From Cohnella sp. OV330 (lineage in GTDB: Bacteria; Bacillota; Bacilli; Paenibacillales; Paenibacillaceae), in the NCBI RefSeq assembly GCF_900112065.1, contig NZ_FOKE01000015.1, positions 62,001-126,000 of the forward strand: DNA of 64,000 nucleotides. Reading direction: 5' to 3'. This document shows positions 25,771-34,955 of this stretch, piece by piece; position 1 is the first letter of the stretch; every line of letters begins with the position of its first letter. The translations under genes and the position numbers were made by a program. The notes beneath the pieces are model-generated. The model saw nothing but the letters and a program-made list of their open reading frames with translations. It ran no database searches and was not told where the DNA came from.

Positions 25771-25800
25771 GCAAAGACCCGCTTGGGGGCGGGTCTTTGC
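25771..25800 (-). terminator. Hairpin after the NlpC/P60 gene
   Basis: A perfect 12-bp stem (25771-25782 with 25789-25800) and 6-base loop, without a strong T run on the minus strand. It is probably a terminator of the convergent hydrolase gene. Confidence 0.55.
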
Positions 25801-25825
25801 CTAAGCTATTCCACTTCAGCCGAGT

Positions 25826-26293
25826 TTACACGTGGTCGATCGCCACGGACGTGTAAGTGTCGGAGTCCATTACGCGGCGGGCGCCCAGATAGCGCTTCGC
25901 GTAATACTTTTCATCCAGATCCGAGATCGTGACACCCTTCGAAGCCGAGTGCGCAAACTTGTTGTCCCCGACGTAGATGCCGACATGGGACACGCCTTTG
26001 CCGCTCGTGTTGAAGAATACGAGGTCTCCCGGACGAAGATCGTCGCGAGCGACCTTACTGCCCATGGCGTATTGGCCTTTGGACGAGTGAGGCAGCTTGA
26101 CGTCGAACTTCTTGAAGACATAAGCCGTGAATCCGGAGCAATCGAAGCCGCTCGTCGTCGTGCCGCCGTAATCGTAATCGATGCCGATCAGCTTGGAGAC
26201 GGCCGAGTCAAGCTTGGAAGCTGCGGATGCGCTGCCCATCTGGAAAGCCAGAAGGCAGGTTAATGCAAGAATGAGGACTGTAACTTTACGCAA
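25826..26293 (-). CDS. Secreted NlpC/P60 peptidoglycan endopeptidase
   Basis: 155 residues with a clear signal peptide (RKVTVLILALTCLLAFQMGSASA). It cleaves the stem peptide of peptidoglycan. The catalytic Cys is in GFDCSGFTAYVFKK and His in VSHVGIYVGDNKFAHS; the third residue is a polar residue after that. The domain makes up the whole mature protein, with no SH3 or LysM. The start is a TTG at 26293, because AAGGAG is 9 bases upstream and the signal peptide begins there. The longer frame to 26380 would run into the riboswitch. It is controlled by the c-di-AMP riboswitch immediately upstream. Confidence 0.92.
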   Translation of the reverse strand: MRKVTVLILALTCLLAFQMGSASAASKLDSAVSKLIGIDYDYGGTTTSGFDCSGFTAYVFKKFDVKLPHSSKGQYAMGSKVARDDLRPGDLVFFNTSGKGVSHVGIYVGDNKFAHSASKGVTISDLDEKYYAKRYLGARRVMDSDTYTSVAIDHV

Positions 26294-26312
26294 AACGAGA
26301 AGCTCCTTCCAA

Positions 26313-26450
26313 GTGCCTACGAGGTTAGCTGGAGGGTTCGGTTGAAGGTTCCCTATGGCTTCTGCGCGAGGCAAAGCCAATTCACCCGGTAAAGACTGGT
26401 TCCCCCGTTTCCCAGTGCGCGGGAATTCGGCAGTTTTCGCACCTTAGCTT
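26313..26450 (-). ncRNA. c-di-AMP riboswitch (ydaO/yuaA family)
   Basis: On the minus strand the conserved blocks occur in order: CGGGGGAACC-type (GGGGGAACC), GGGTGAAT, AGGGAACC and CCGAACC, and the highly conserved 3' block CAGCTAACCTCGTAGGC. GTGC near 26443 can close P1 with GCAC near 26313. The family sits before cell-wall hydrolases and potassium/osmolyte genes and shuts expression when c-di-AMP is high. The P1 3' strand lies only about 5 bases from the AAGGAG of the hydrolase gene. I see no separate terminator between them. Positions 26451-26706 hold nothing I can identify. Confidence 0.92.
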
Positions 26451-26706
26451 TAGAAATTCGATTTTTAGGCCCCAACTCCTGCTCCTTTAAGATTAGAATT
26501 CCTTAATGTCCCAAAAGAAAAGGAATATGCTGGCGACGTCGCAGAACCCAAGCGCGGCAAGGGATTCGGGCTGCGGACCGACGAGAGGCCAAGCCTATGA
26601 ATAAATGAGAAAGATTAAGAGGACGCAAGTCTTCGACACGGCTGCGGTCGCTAGAGTATGATCGTAGTCTATGCAGCGCTCTCGTACGATATTAATAACA
26701 TTCGCA

Positions 26707-26756
26707 AAATAGGCGACGCCCGGATCACCTGACGGTGAGCCGAACGTCGCCTATTT
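26707..26756 (-). terminator. Terminator of the M1 peptidase/membrane protein operon
   Basis: AAATAGGCGACG (26707-26718) pairs perfectly with CGTCGCCTATTT (26745-26756) with a partly structured 26-base loop. On the minus strand it is followed by TTTT. Confidence 0.7.
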
Positions 26757-26798
26757 CCGATTTATAGGTCCGATCAAGTCGCATTTCTCGAACGCCTG

Positions 26799-27617
26799 TC
26801 AAGCATCTTCGCGCTGCCACAGCCGATGCTGGCAGGCTGCCGTCCAGAGCGCGATCATTGACCTGGCGAGGTGGAACGCCTGGTTCAGCGCGATCGCGAG
26901 CAAGCCGGTCCAGATCAATGCGGCGCCCGATACCGCGGCGGAGCCGAGCAGGGAGAGCAGCGGCAGCAGGATCGTCACGCCGAGCAAGGGGAGCAGGCGG
27001 CGAGCCGATCGAAGCGCGCCTTGCCAAGGGCTGTCTCCGGCGGCGGCGCTGAACTGCATGAACAAAAAGGGGAGGTGCACGGCCAGCATCCAGAGCGCCC
27101 AACCCGCAGCGTAAGGGAGCATTTGCCCGAGCCAGGACATGGCGTTGGGCACTTCCAGGTAAGCGCTCCTCCCGAACGGGATCAGCCAGAACGCGGGGGC
27201 CAAGGCAATCAGCTTCTCGGCGCCGTAGAGCAGCGACACCTTTTTCCACGAACGCCGGATGCCCTGCAGCACTTGGGTGCCGCCCTGATCCTCGGCATAG
27301 GCGAAGGAGTAATAAAGCCCCGCGTTCAGGATCGGCGTGAGCAGCATGCGAAGAAGGAGCATGCCGGCCAGCATGAGCAGCGTATGGTCGGCAAGATTCG
27401 TCTTGAGGAGGCGGAACTGGGCTTCGATGGCGAACAACTGCTTGGCCGCCTCGCCGAGCGGATGCTCGTCCGGATACCGAACCAGGATCGGAGTCACGAC
27501 CGCGTCGATAAACCGGTAGAGGAAAAACCCCCACAGCAGGCGATATAGGAACAAGGCGACGAGCACGTATTTGTGCCGCTTGGTCGTCTCCCAGCCTTGC
27601 CGGATCGCGTCGTTCAT
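26799..27617 (-). CDS. Integral membrane protein of unknown function
   Basis: 272 residues with about six hydrophobic segments, among them YVLVALFLYRLLWGFFLYRFI, LLMLAGMLLLRMLLTPILNAG and GVTILLPLLSLLGSAAVSGAALIW. I do not recognise the family. A strong GAAGGAGGGGG lies before the ATG. It begins 16 bases after the M1 peptidase gene in the same direction, so the two are co-transcribed. A partner role in the same membrane process is possible but not shown. Confidence 0.75.
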   Translation of the reverse strand: MNDAIRQGWETTKRHKYVLVALFLYRLLWGFFLYRFIDAVVTPILVRYPDEHPLGEAAKQLFAIEAQFRLLKTNLADHTLLMLAGMLLLRMLLTPILNAGLYYSFAYAEDQGGTQVLQGIRRSWKKVSLLYGAEKLIALAPAFWLIPFGRSAYLEVPNAMSWLGQMLPYAAGWALWMLAVHLPFLFMQFSAAAGDSPWQGALRSARRLLPLLGVTILLPLLSLLGSAAVSGAALIWTGLLAIALNQAFHLARSMIALWTAACQHRLWQREDA

Positions 27618-27633
27618 GTCGGGTCCCCCTCCT

Positions 27634-29712
27634 TCACCAGGCCATGCTGCCGACGATCGCGTCGATCAGCTGCCCCAGCGTCACGTCGAGCTTGGTCCGT
27701 TTGCGCGCGGGCGCTTCGGCCTTCAGATAATTGTCGTAGCGGCTATGGTCGAGCACGATGTCGAGCATCGGGTCGACAACCACGTAAGTTAGCGGCGACG
27801 CCGACTGCAAGCGGATCTGAATGTGGCTCTGGATGCCGTCCCAGGTCTTGCGGACGGTCTTGCCGTCCTTGAAGCCGAACTGCACCGTCGCCGCCTGCGG
27901 GCTGCCCTGGGTCCTCGTGAGCAGGACGATGGACTGATAGCCGCCCTCGCCGTCCGGTTCCGTGCGGATGGAGGCGACCGCGAAGTCGGCCGATTCCCCG
28001 CGGTAGACATAGGACTGGAAGAAGTCTTTCCAGTCGTCCTTGGTGACGGCTTCGACCACGCGCTGGAAGCTTTGGCTGTCGGGGTGCTTGAAGCGGTATT
28101 TTTGAAAATAAGTCCGCATGATCTTCGACATCGTTTTTTCCCCGGTCTTGGACTCGATCGCCTTGAGCACGAGCTTGCCGCGAATATACACGTTTTCCGC
28201 GTAGGCATCCGAACCGCCGTAATCCCATGCGTCGAGCTTGAGCGGCATCGGGTTCGTCATGTAGAGCGACTCGATCGGCGTACGGGCCGAGACGCCGTAG
28301 ATGGCGGCCATGAGCTTATCCTCGGTGTAGGACGTAAAGGCTTCGTCCAGCCAGGCTTCCTCGAACTCGTTGGAGGCGACGATGCCGTACCAGTACTGGT
28401 GCGCGATCTCGTGCACGAGCGTGCGCTCGAGCTCGTAGCCCGGGTTGTCGTCCTTCGCTGCCGCGCCGGTGACGAGCGTCGGATATTCCATGCCGCCCGC
28501 GCCTTCCGCGTCGGCCGGAGGGATGACGACGGAGAGCGTCGTATACGGGTAGTCGCCGTACCATTCGCCGAGCTTGGCCAGCGCGGACTTGGCGGCGTGC
28601 ATGTAGCGGTCCTGCTGCTTCGCGTGCAGCGGGTCGAGGTACAGCTTGATCCGTACGCCAGGCACGCCGGCCGAGGAGAACGAGTCCTCCGATGTCACGA
28701 AATCCGGGGAGGCGGACCAGGAGAAGTCATGCACGTCCTCGGCGTAAAATTGATACGTTTTGCGGCCGTCCTTGACGACCGGCTGCTTGTACTGAAACCC
28801 GGTCGCCGCCACGATGCGGTCCTCGGGCACGTCGATCTTCACGCCGTAAACGCCGAAATCCGAGTAGAACTCCGAATTGCCGTGGTACTGATGGAGATCC
28901 CAGCCCTCCGAGGCGCGTCCGCGGACGCCGTTCGTCTCGTAGGCGGCGACCTTCGGGAACCATTGGCCGGCCATGACGAAGTCTCCCGCTTGCCCCATGC
29001 GGGCGAATACCTGCGGCAGCTTGACGGCGAACTTCATGCGGACGGTGACGCTCTGCCCGGGCGCGACGGCCTTCGGCAGGCGAAAGGAGACCAACGTCCG
29101 GTCCTGCGCGTTGCCATCGTCAGGCTGGACGTAGCGAAGGCGCGGCAGCAGCGTCTCGCCGTCCTCGGTCGTCAGCTCGGTCAGCTCCATGCCGCCGTCC
29201 TTGCCCGGCGTCATCTTCACGCCGCGGAGCTGGCCGTTCGATTCGTCCAGGAACGTGCTGCCGGGCGCGAACGCGTTCGGATACAAGTGCAAGTACAGAT
29301 CCGTCACGGGCTTGCGTCCGGGGTTTTTCCAAGTCACCGTCTCGGCGCCTTCCAGTTGGCCGCCGTCCAGGAGCTTGACCGAGATGTCGTAATCGACGAT
29401 CCGGTTGCTGAGCGCGACGGACGCCTGCGGCGCCGGAACTGGAGACGGCTGGGACTGCGGCGCCGCGGCCGCGCTGTGCTGCCCGTCGGAAGCGCCTGTG
29501 CCGGCGGGCTCAACGGCTGCGGGGTTTGCTGCAGGGGCGCCGGCCGAATCGCCGGACTCCCGGGAGGCGGCGGTCAGCGGGTCCTGTGCGGCATAGGCGG
29601 GCAGGGTGAACTGAGATTGCCAGGCGGCATCGAATCCGAAGCTGGCCGAGCCGAGCAGCACGGCGGCGGAGACGGCGAGCGCGGCGATGCGATAGATGGG
29701 GCGTTGGGGCAT
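27634..29712 (-). CDS. Exported M1 family zinc metallopeptidase
   Basis: 692 residues. An N-terminal signal or anchor (AALAVSAAVLLGSASFGFDA) is followed by an Ala/Pro/Ser-rich stretch to about residue 95, then the M1 beta-sandwich and gluzincin domain. The zinc site is HEIAHQYWYG near residue 431, with 18 residues to the third ligand in WLDEAFTSY. The aminopeptidase substrate motif appears as GGMEYP (GxMEN-like), with Pro in place of Asn, suggesting altered N-terminal recognition. GGGAGGG precedes the ATG. It is cotranscribed with the downstream membrane protein gene. Confidence 0.88.
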   Translation of the reverse strand: MPQRPIYRIAALAVSAAVLLGSASFGFDAAWQSQFTLPAYAAQDPLTAASRESGDSAGAPAANPAAVEPAGTGASDGQHSAAAAPQSQPSPVPAPQASVALSNRIVDYDISVKLLDGGQLEGAETVTWKNPGRKPVTDLYLHLYPNAFAPGSTFLDESNGQLRGVKMTPGKDGGMELTELTTEDGETLLPRLRYVQPDDGNAQDRTLVSFRLPKAVAPGQSVTVRMKFAVKLPQVFARMGQAGDFVMAGQWFPKVAAYETNGVRGRASEGWDLHQYHGNSEFYSDFGVYGVKIDVPEDRIVAATGFQYKQPVVKDGRKTYQFYAEDVHDFSWSASPDFVTSEDSFSSAGVPGVRIKLYLDPLHAKQQDRYMHAAKSALAKLGEWYGDYPYTTLSVVIPPADAEGAGGMEYPTLVTGAAAKDDNPGYELERTLVHEIAHQYWYGIVASNEFEEAWLDEAFTSYTEDKLMAAIYGVSARTPIESLYMTNPMPLKLDAWDYGGSDAYAENVYIRGKLVLKAIESKTGEKTMSKIMRTYFQKYRFKHPDSQSFQRVVEAVTKDDWKDFFQSYVYRGESADFAVASIRTEPDGEGGYQSIVLLTRTQGSPQAATVQFGFKDGKTVRKTWDGIQSHIQIRLQSASPLTYVVVDPMLDIVLDHSRYDNYLKAEAPARKRTKLDVTLGQLIDAIVGSMAW

Positions 29713-29905
29713 GACGGTAACCCTCCCGTTGACAAGCGTCTAGCAGATGTATATGTGGGTTGTCCGCGGATTATATCTTTGTCCCAAACAAATGAAATTC
29801 GCCTGCCGCCCGAGGCTCGAGACCGTGCATGCGAAGGACAAGCCGGTCTATCCGGTTGTTCCGCCACATAGAATGGGTACAACTATAATAGAAGGAGGGA
29901 TGGTC

Positions 29906-30739
29906 ATGAACCCCATTCATCGCACGCTCCGTCTGATCGCGGCAGGCACGGCTGCCGCCGCGTTCGCGGGAATCCCATCCATAGCTTTCGCCGGGCCTCC
30001 CTTGGCCGGCGGCGTATCCGACGGCGGGACGTTGCCGATCGCGCGCACGGAAACCGTATATACGAATCACGATCCCGCGTTGGCCGAGGCGCTGAATCTC
30101 AGGGAGGGGATCGATATCCAAGCCGATCTGGACGCAGCGGGACGTCCGATCCGATGGCGCGTATTGACGGACGGCACGCTCCGGTTCGCCTTCATGCAGG
30201 CTGCCGAGATCGATTACTTGAAGAAGCCCGAGGTCAAGTTCAAGGACGTCACCGGCGACGGCGTGCCGGAGCTGCTCGTCTACCGCAAGGCGGCGAAGGC
30301 CGAAGCAGGGACGGGGCTTAGTGTCTACGACGGCGCGAAAGGATTCAGGCTGTCGTTCGACGTGACGGATCCGGCCTTCACGATCGCGGATCTGGCGCAG
30401 CGTTACGAGCTGAAGGGAACCGCTGGCGGAGGCGTCAGGCTGACCGATCCGGCTAGCGGGCTCAGCGGCGTTATCCCGGACGTTTCCGCGAAGGGAGCGG
30501 CCGTGGATCCGGCGACTTCCTACGAGATCGCATCCGGGGAGATCGTCGCGGTGCAGCGCGTCTCCGGCGAGTCGGGGGGCGGACGGAGGGCCATCGGCTG
30601 GCTGCGAACGACCTATACGTACCGCTACGGCGCGTTCGTGCCCGAGCATGCGACGCTCGCGGACGCGATCGGCAAGCCGGTCGCGCAGAAGAATCTGCTG
30701 GAGTCGGAAGGACCGACGACGCCAAGCGACGATATCTAA
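29906..30739 (+). CDS. Secreted protein of unknown function with an FG-GAP-like segment
   Basis: 277 residues with a signal peptide (LRLIAAGTAAAAFAGIPSIAFA). The only familiar element is VKFKDVTGDGVPELLVYRK, a single Asp-rich FG-GAP/EF-hand-like turn. The rest shows alternating beta-type sequence. The ATG at 29906 is preferred because GAAGGAGG is 7 bases upstream. A TATAAT at 29884-29889 may be its -10, without a well-placed -35. It is divergent from the M1 peptidase gene (193 bases between). The function is unknown. Confidence 0.72.
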   Translation: MNPIHRTLRLIAAGTAAAAFAGIPSIAFAGPPLAGGVSDGGTLPIARTETVYTNHDPALAEALNLREGIDIQADLDAAGRPIRWRVLTDGTLRFAFMQAAEIDYLKKPEVKFKDVTGDGVPELLVYRKAAKAEAGTGLSVYDGAKGFRLSFDVTDPAFTIADLAQRYELKGTAGGGVRLTDPASGLSGVIPDVSAKGAAVDPATSYEIASGEIVAVQRVSGESGGGRRAIGWLRTTYTYRYGAFVPEHATLADAIGKPVAQKNLLESEGPTTPSDDI

Positions 30740-30746
30740 GGAACGG

Positions 30747-30785
30747 AAGCCGCTTGCCGCGGAAGATGCGGCGGGCGGCTTTTTG
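30747..30785 (+). terminator. Intrinsic terminator
   Basis: AAGCCGCTTGCCGC pairs with GCGGCGGGCGGCTT across a short loop (two mismatches) and is followed by TTTTT. Confidence 0.85.
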
Positions 30786-30897
30786 GCGCGCGGGCGAGCC
30801 GGGTAGATCGCATGTCTGGAGGAGGGGGCGCCGCGTGGTGCTTTTTGCCCTGCTTTTCGATAAAATAAAGATTAGCGAAGAGGATGGAGGATGAGTC

Positions 30898-31413
30898 GTG
30901 GACACGAACGCGAACGAACAGCAGCCCAAGCCGGAGAAAAAGAAGCTGGCGCTGAATGTAGTGAGCAGTAAAGAACATAAAGGCTTTGGCGCGGGGACCA
31001 TCGATCTGAGCCAAGTATCGCCCGTCATCATCGACGGCGGCGAGGCCTATATCGATGTAGGCGCGATGCATGCGAAGAGCAAAGTGGAGAAGGGCATCAA
31101 GTTCTCGCCGGAAAAAGAAAACGTCCCGAACGGCCGCCAGGTGTGGATCGTCTGGGTCGCCGTCGACCGCGACGAGCGGGGCAGCTTCTACGGGGGCGCG
31201 ACGGCCTGCGAGATGCTGATCGATACCGAAGCGCGGCGCGGCTGGAAGGTGCTGGCCGAGCACGTGAACCTCATGGACCGCGCGATCAAGCGCAAGTTCA
31301 TGCTCGAGGAGCTTGGCGACGAGGACAAGGCGGCGCTCCGCCGGCTGCTGCAATCGCACAACTACGAGTGGTGGGACCGCTCGCCGGAGGATCTGAAGGA
31401 CCAGCTAGCTTAA
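30898..31413 (+). CDS. ywhD: YwhD family protein
   Basis: 171-residue soluble protein of the YwhD family, recognisable from VSPVIIDGGEAYIDVGAMHAKSKVEKGIKFS, NVPNGRQVWIVWVAVDR and the Tyr/Gly-Thr-Ala-Cys stretch that follows. The function is unknown. The start is GTG with GGAGGA upstream. It faces pbpG convergently, and speE lies beyond, matching the ywhD-pbpG-speE neighbourhood of B. subtilis, though there the orientation of these genes may differ. Confidence 0.9.
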   Translation: MDTNANEQQPKPEKKKLALNVVSSKEHKGFGAGTIDLSQVSPVIIDGGEAYIDVGAMHAKSKVEKGIKFSPEKENVPNGRQVWIVWVAVDRDERGSFYGGATACEMLIDTEARRGWKVLAEHVNLMDRAIKRKFMLEELGDEDKAALRRLLQSHNYEWWDRSPEDLKDQLA

Positions 31414-31429
31414 TCATCGCCGCTGCATA

Positions 31430-31483
31430 AAAAAACTGCCTAGGTCGCCGAAGAATTTTCCGAGCGAGCCGGGGCAGTTTTTT
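31430..31483. terminator. Bidirectional terminator between ywhD and pbpG
   Basis: A run plus CTGCC (31430-31440) pairs with GGCAG plus T run (31473-31483) around a structured loop. It serves both convergent genes. Confidence 0.75.
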
Positions 31484-31588
31484 CATATTTGATTCGTTTG
31501 TTGTGCAAGACCGCATCGTCTTATTTTCCGGGATGGACGACCCATGCGCTCGATCGAGATCGCGCCGCCGTCTCATTGCGTGAATTAG

Positions 31589-33694
31589 TCAGCTCTTCCA
31601 CCATCCGCGTATCTTGCTCCAGAGCGACTGCGGCCCGCCGCCGTCCTTGGCCGCGGATTCGGGATCTTCGCCGCAGGTGCCGGTCGGCTCCGTGCCGGCC
31701 AGAAACGCCGCGCGCACGCGCGTCGGACAGGCTGCGGAGGCGAGCAGTCCCGATGCGGGATCGATGTCCGTCGAGACGACGCCCTCCGGCACCGCGAAGG
31801 CGTGCGGCGCCACGCCGGCCAGCGCGGCCTCCGTATACTCGGCGAAGATAGGGGCAGCCCGGTGCGCTTCGCTAGAGGTGATCGCGCGTCCTTTGTCATA
31901 GCCGACCCAGACGGAGGTGACCAGGTCCGGCGTGTAGCCGACAAACCAGGCGTCGGAGCTCGTCGTGCCCGACTTGCCTGCCGTCGGCCGGTGCAGCAGA
32001 TGGGCGACGCGCCGGGCGGTGCCGCCAGGCTCGAACACGCTGCCCAGCAGGTCGGTCAGCACGTAGGAGAGCGCGGGCGATACGATCTGCTCCGCTTTCG
32101 GACGCGCTTCGTACAACGTGTGCCCGGCGCTGTCCGCGATCCGCAGGATGGCCGTCGGCTCCCGCTTCACGCCGCCCGCGGCGAACACCGCATAAGCCGA
32201 CGCCATCTCGTACGGGCTCACCGGGAACGTGCCGAGCGCGAGAGACGGCACGGCGTCAATCTTGGCGGCGATGCCGAGCTTGCGCGCCATCGCGATGACC
32301 GTCTCGGGACCGGTCTTCATAAGCGTCTGAACCGCGAATATATTGTCCGAGGTGCCGATGGCCTGCCGCAGCCCGATGTCCGCGCCGAAGTATCGGTCGT
32401 TGTAGTTGCTGGGGCGGTACACCTTGCGATAGTCGTCATAATAGAAGACGGTCGGTTCGCTGCGGAAAGTCGTCGCGGCGGTAACCGCGCGGCTCTCAAG
32501 CGCAGCCGCATAGACGACCGCCTTGAAGGAGGAGCCCGGCTGGCGCGTGGCGGCGAAGACGCGATTGTACGGATTGTCCACGTAATGGCGGCCGCCGACC
32601 ATCGCCTTAATATATCCCGTCGACGGATCGATCGAGACGAGCGCGGCTTGCAGCTGGCTGTTCTTGGGCATCTGCTTCTCGACGGCCGCCTCCGCCTCGC
32701 GCTGCATCCGGCTGTCGAGCGTCGTATAGATCTGCAGTCCGCCTTCGTTCAGGAGCCGCTCCTCGATGCCGAGCTTGCTTGCCGCCAGCTTCCGCACGTA
32801 GTCGGCGAAGTACGGCGCGCTCTGTCCGCGATTGTCCGGCATCGGCCGGACGACGATCTTCTCGGCGAGCGCCTGCCGCCGCTGCCGCGCATCGATCGCG
32901 CCGCTGTTCTCCATCGACTGCAGCACGATGCGCTGCCTTTGGAGCGCCTGAGGCAGCCGCGTATAAGGCGAATAGTAGCGCGGTCCCTTCGGGATGCCGG
33001 CGAGCAGGGCGCTCTCCGCCAGGCTGAGGGAGGCGGCCGGCTTGCCGAAGTAGAGCTGCGCCGCCGCCTCGGCGCCGTAGACGCCGTTCCCGTAATAAAT
33101 TTGATTCAGGTACATCTCGAGAATTTTGTCCTTGCTGTACTTGCGCTCCAACATGGCCGCGTACCAGGCTTCCTTGGCTTTGCGGGTCCACGTGCGTTCG
33201 TGGCTCAAATACAGGTTGCGGGCGAGCTGCTGCGTCAGCGTGCTGGCCCCTTGCTCGCGGGACAGATGGCGCGCGTCGACCCAGGCGGCCCTGGCGAGTC
33301 CGCGCAGATCGACCCCCGAGTGCGAGTAGAACCGGCGGTCCTCTACCGCCAGCGTCGCCTTCGTCAGCCAAGGCGAGATGTCGCGCAGCGCCACCGTCCT
33401 GCGGTTGACGCCGCCTTGCAGAGAGGACAGCACCTGGCCGTCCATGTCGAGTATGCGCGTCGACTGGGGCAGCTCGGCCATCGGCAGGCTGCCGAACCGG
33501 AGCGCCAGCTCGGCCGCGGCGACGGCGCCTGCGAGCAGCAGAAGGGCGATGCCCAGCGCCATCCGCCATTTGAATCCGCGGCCTCTGCCGCCGTCCGCTC
33601 GCTCCGGGCGTTCCTGGCGCGCAGGCGCCTCGGCGCGCGCGGAGGCGCCTCCGGCTTCATGGCCGGCCGCCCTTCTTTCCGAGTGCATATCCAA
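31589..33694 (-). CDS. pbpG: Class A penicillin-binding protein (PBP1A-type transglycosylase/transpeptidase)
   Basis: About 701 residues. It polymerises glycan strands and cross-links peptides outside the membrane. One N-terminal membrane anchor (RMALGIALLLLAGAVAAAELALRF) follows a basic cytoplasmic segment. The GT51 motifs are VEDRRFYSHSGVDLRG and GASTLTQQLARNLYL; the transpeptidase has SSFK near residue 386, SDN and KSGTT. The start is a TTG with AAGGAGG 7 bases upstream; an ATG two codons later is equally possible, and the frame runs open to 33799. Its position next to ywhD and speE matches PbpG, a PBP with a role in sporulation in B. subtilis. Confidence 0.92.
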   Translation of the reverse strand: MDMHSERRAAGHEAGGASARAEAPARQERPERADGGRGRGFKWRMALGIALLLLAGAVAAAELALRFGSLPMAELPQSTRILDMDGQVLSSLQGGVNRRTVALRDISPWLTKATLAVEDRRFYSHSGVDLRGLARAAWVDARHLSREQGASTLTQQLARNLYLSHERTWTRKAKEAWYAAMLERKYSKDKILEMYLNQIYYGNGVYGAEAAAQLYFGKPAASLSLAESALLAGIPKGPRYYSPYTRLPQALQRQRIVLQSMENSGAIDARQRRQALAEKIVVRPMPDNRGQSAPYFADYVRKLAASKLGIEERLLNEGGLQIYTTLDSRMQREAEAAVEKQMPKNSQLQAALVSIDPSTGYIKAMVGGRHYVDNPYNRVFAATRQPGSSFKAVVYAAALESRAVTAATTFRSEPTVFYYDDYRKVYRPSNYNDRYFGADIGLRQAIGTSDNIFAVQTLMKTGPETVIAMARKLGIAAKIDAVPSLALGTFPVSPYEMASAYAVFAAGGVKREPTAILRIADSAGHTLYEARPKAEQIVSPALSYVLTDLLGSVFEPGGTARRVAHLLHRPTAGKSGTTSSDAWFVGYTPDLVTSVWVGYDKGRAITSSEAHRAAPIFAEYTEAALAGVAPHAFAVPEGVVSTDIDPASGLLASAACPTRVRAAFLAGTEPTGTCGEDPESAAKDGGGPQSLWSKIRGWWKS

Positions 33695-33857
33695 TTCGAA
33701 CCCTCCTTGCGCCGTCTGCGAATTTTGCGCGCTTCGCGCCGAGCGATTCTTTTCATCGTCTGACACAGGTCGACGTTTAACGTGACATTCCGAACACACT
33801 CACCCCTTATTATGGAAAAGTCGGCTTTCTCTTATTCCAGCCCCGTCCAAATCCGCA

Positions 33858-33885
33858 TTGCTTTTTGCGCACGATCCCCTATAAT
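33858..33885 (+). promoter_or_regulatory. speE promoter
   Basis: TTGCTT (33858-33863), 16 bases, TATAAT (33880-33885), 41 bases upstream of the start. Confidence 0.75.
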
Positions 33886-33926
33886 ACAACTTGTTTAGTC
33901 GAATCCGACAGGAAAGAAGGGATCCC

Positions 33927-34763
33927 ATGTCCTCCATGGAATTGTGGTACACCGAAAAGCAGACCGAAAACTTCGGCATCACGGCGAAGATCAAGCAAAC
34001 ATACGTACACGAGCAAACCGACTTTCAAGAACTGGCCATGATCGAGACGGAAGAGTGGGGCAACATGCTGGTGCTGGACGGCATGGTCATGACGACCGTC
34101 AAGGACGAGTTCGTTTACCATGAGATGGTCGCGCATCCCGCGCTGTTCACGCATCCGAATCCGGAGCAGGTGCTGGTCGTCGGCGGCGGCGACGGCGGCG
34201 TCATCCGCGAAGTGCTGAAGCATCCGAAGGTGAAAAAAGCGGTCCTCGTCGACATCGACGGCAAGGTCATCGAATACTCCAAGCAGTATCTGCCTTCGAT
34301 CGCCGGCAAGCTCGAAGACCCGCGGGTCGACGTACAGGTGAACGACGGCTTCAAGCATATTCTCGATCATAAAAACACGTACGACGTCATCCTGGCGGAT
34401 ACGACCGAGCCGGTCGGCCCCGCGGCGCATCTGTTCACGCGCGGCTTCTACCAGGGCATCTACGAGTCGCTGAAGGAAGAGGGCCTGTTCGTCGCCCAGA
34501 CGGACAACCCTTGGTTCAAGGCGGAGCTGATCCAAAGCGTGAACCGCGACGTCAAGGAAGTGTTCCCGATCGTACGCGTCTTCACGGCGAACATCCCGAC
34601 GTACCCGAGCGGCCTGTGGACGTTCACGATGGGCAGCAAAAAGCACGATCCGCTCCAAGTCGACGCATCCAAGCTGCCGGAGCTGGACACGAAGTACTAC
34701 ACGCCTCGCCTGCATCACGCAGCCTTCGCGCTGCCGAAGTTCGTCGAGGATCTGACCAAGTAA
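33927..34763 (+). CDS. speE: Spermidine synthase
   Basis: Transfers an aminopropyl group from decarboxylated SAM to putrescine. 278 residues, family length. It has [18 protein letters not shown] (SAM fold), [19 protein letters not shown] (substrate loop), [15 protein letters not shown] (catalytic Asp region) and [18 protein letters not shown] precedes the ATG at 33927. The agmatinase gene speB that follows speE in B. subtilis is not here; a chemoreceptor gene follows instead. Confidence 0.96.
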   Translation: MSSMELWYTEKQTENFGITAKIKQTYVHEQTDFQELAMIETEEWGNMLVLDGMVMTTVKDEFVYHEMVAHPALFTHPNPEQVLVVGGGDGGVIREVLKHPKVKKAVLVDIDGKVIEYSKQYLPSIAGKLEDPRVDVQVNDGFKHILDHKNTYDVILADTTEPVGPAAHLFTRGFYQGIYESLKEEGLFVAQTDNPWFKAELIQSVNRDVKEVFPIVRVFTANIPTYPSGLWTFTMGSKKHDPLQVDASKLPELDTKYYTPRLHHAAFALPKFVEDLTK

Positions 34764-34789
34764 TCCGGTACCGCCTATATGAGCTGGCG

Positions 34790-34817
34790 CCCAACTCCTT
34801 AAGGGGTTGGGTTTTTT
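34790..34817 (+). terminator. Intrinsic terminator after speE
   Basis: CCCAACTCC pairs with GGGGTTGGG across TTAA and is followed by TTTTTT. Confidence 0.92.
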
Positions 34818-34955
34818 GCATGTTTAAAACCTTGATTGCGTCATAAACACTAACATTATTCATTGGTTCAGTTGAAAATATTCGGAAAAACGAGGAAATT
34901 CGTCGATTTTAATGTTATTATTACTCACATAATACATATAAAAGGGGTGGGCGGG

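Noticed and set aside
27823-29871. 682-codon open frame antisense to the M1 peptidase
   Set aside because: A shadow with repetitive Val/Arg/Leu composition; the peptidase motifs lie on the opposite strand.
31802-33763. 653-codon open frame antisense to pbpG
   Set aside because: No start signal and Arg/Ala-rich composition; pbpG has all catalytic motifs on the other strand.
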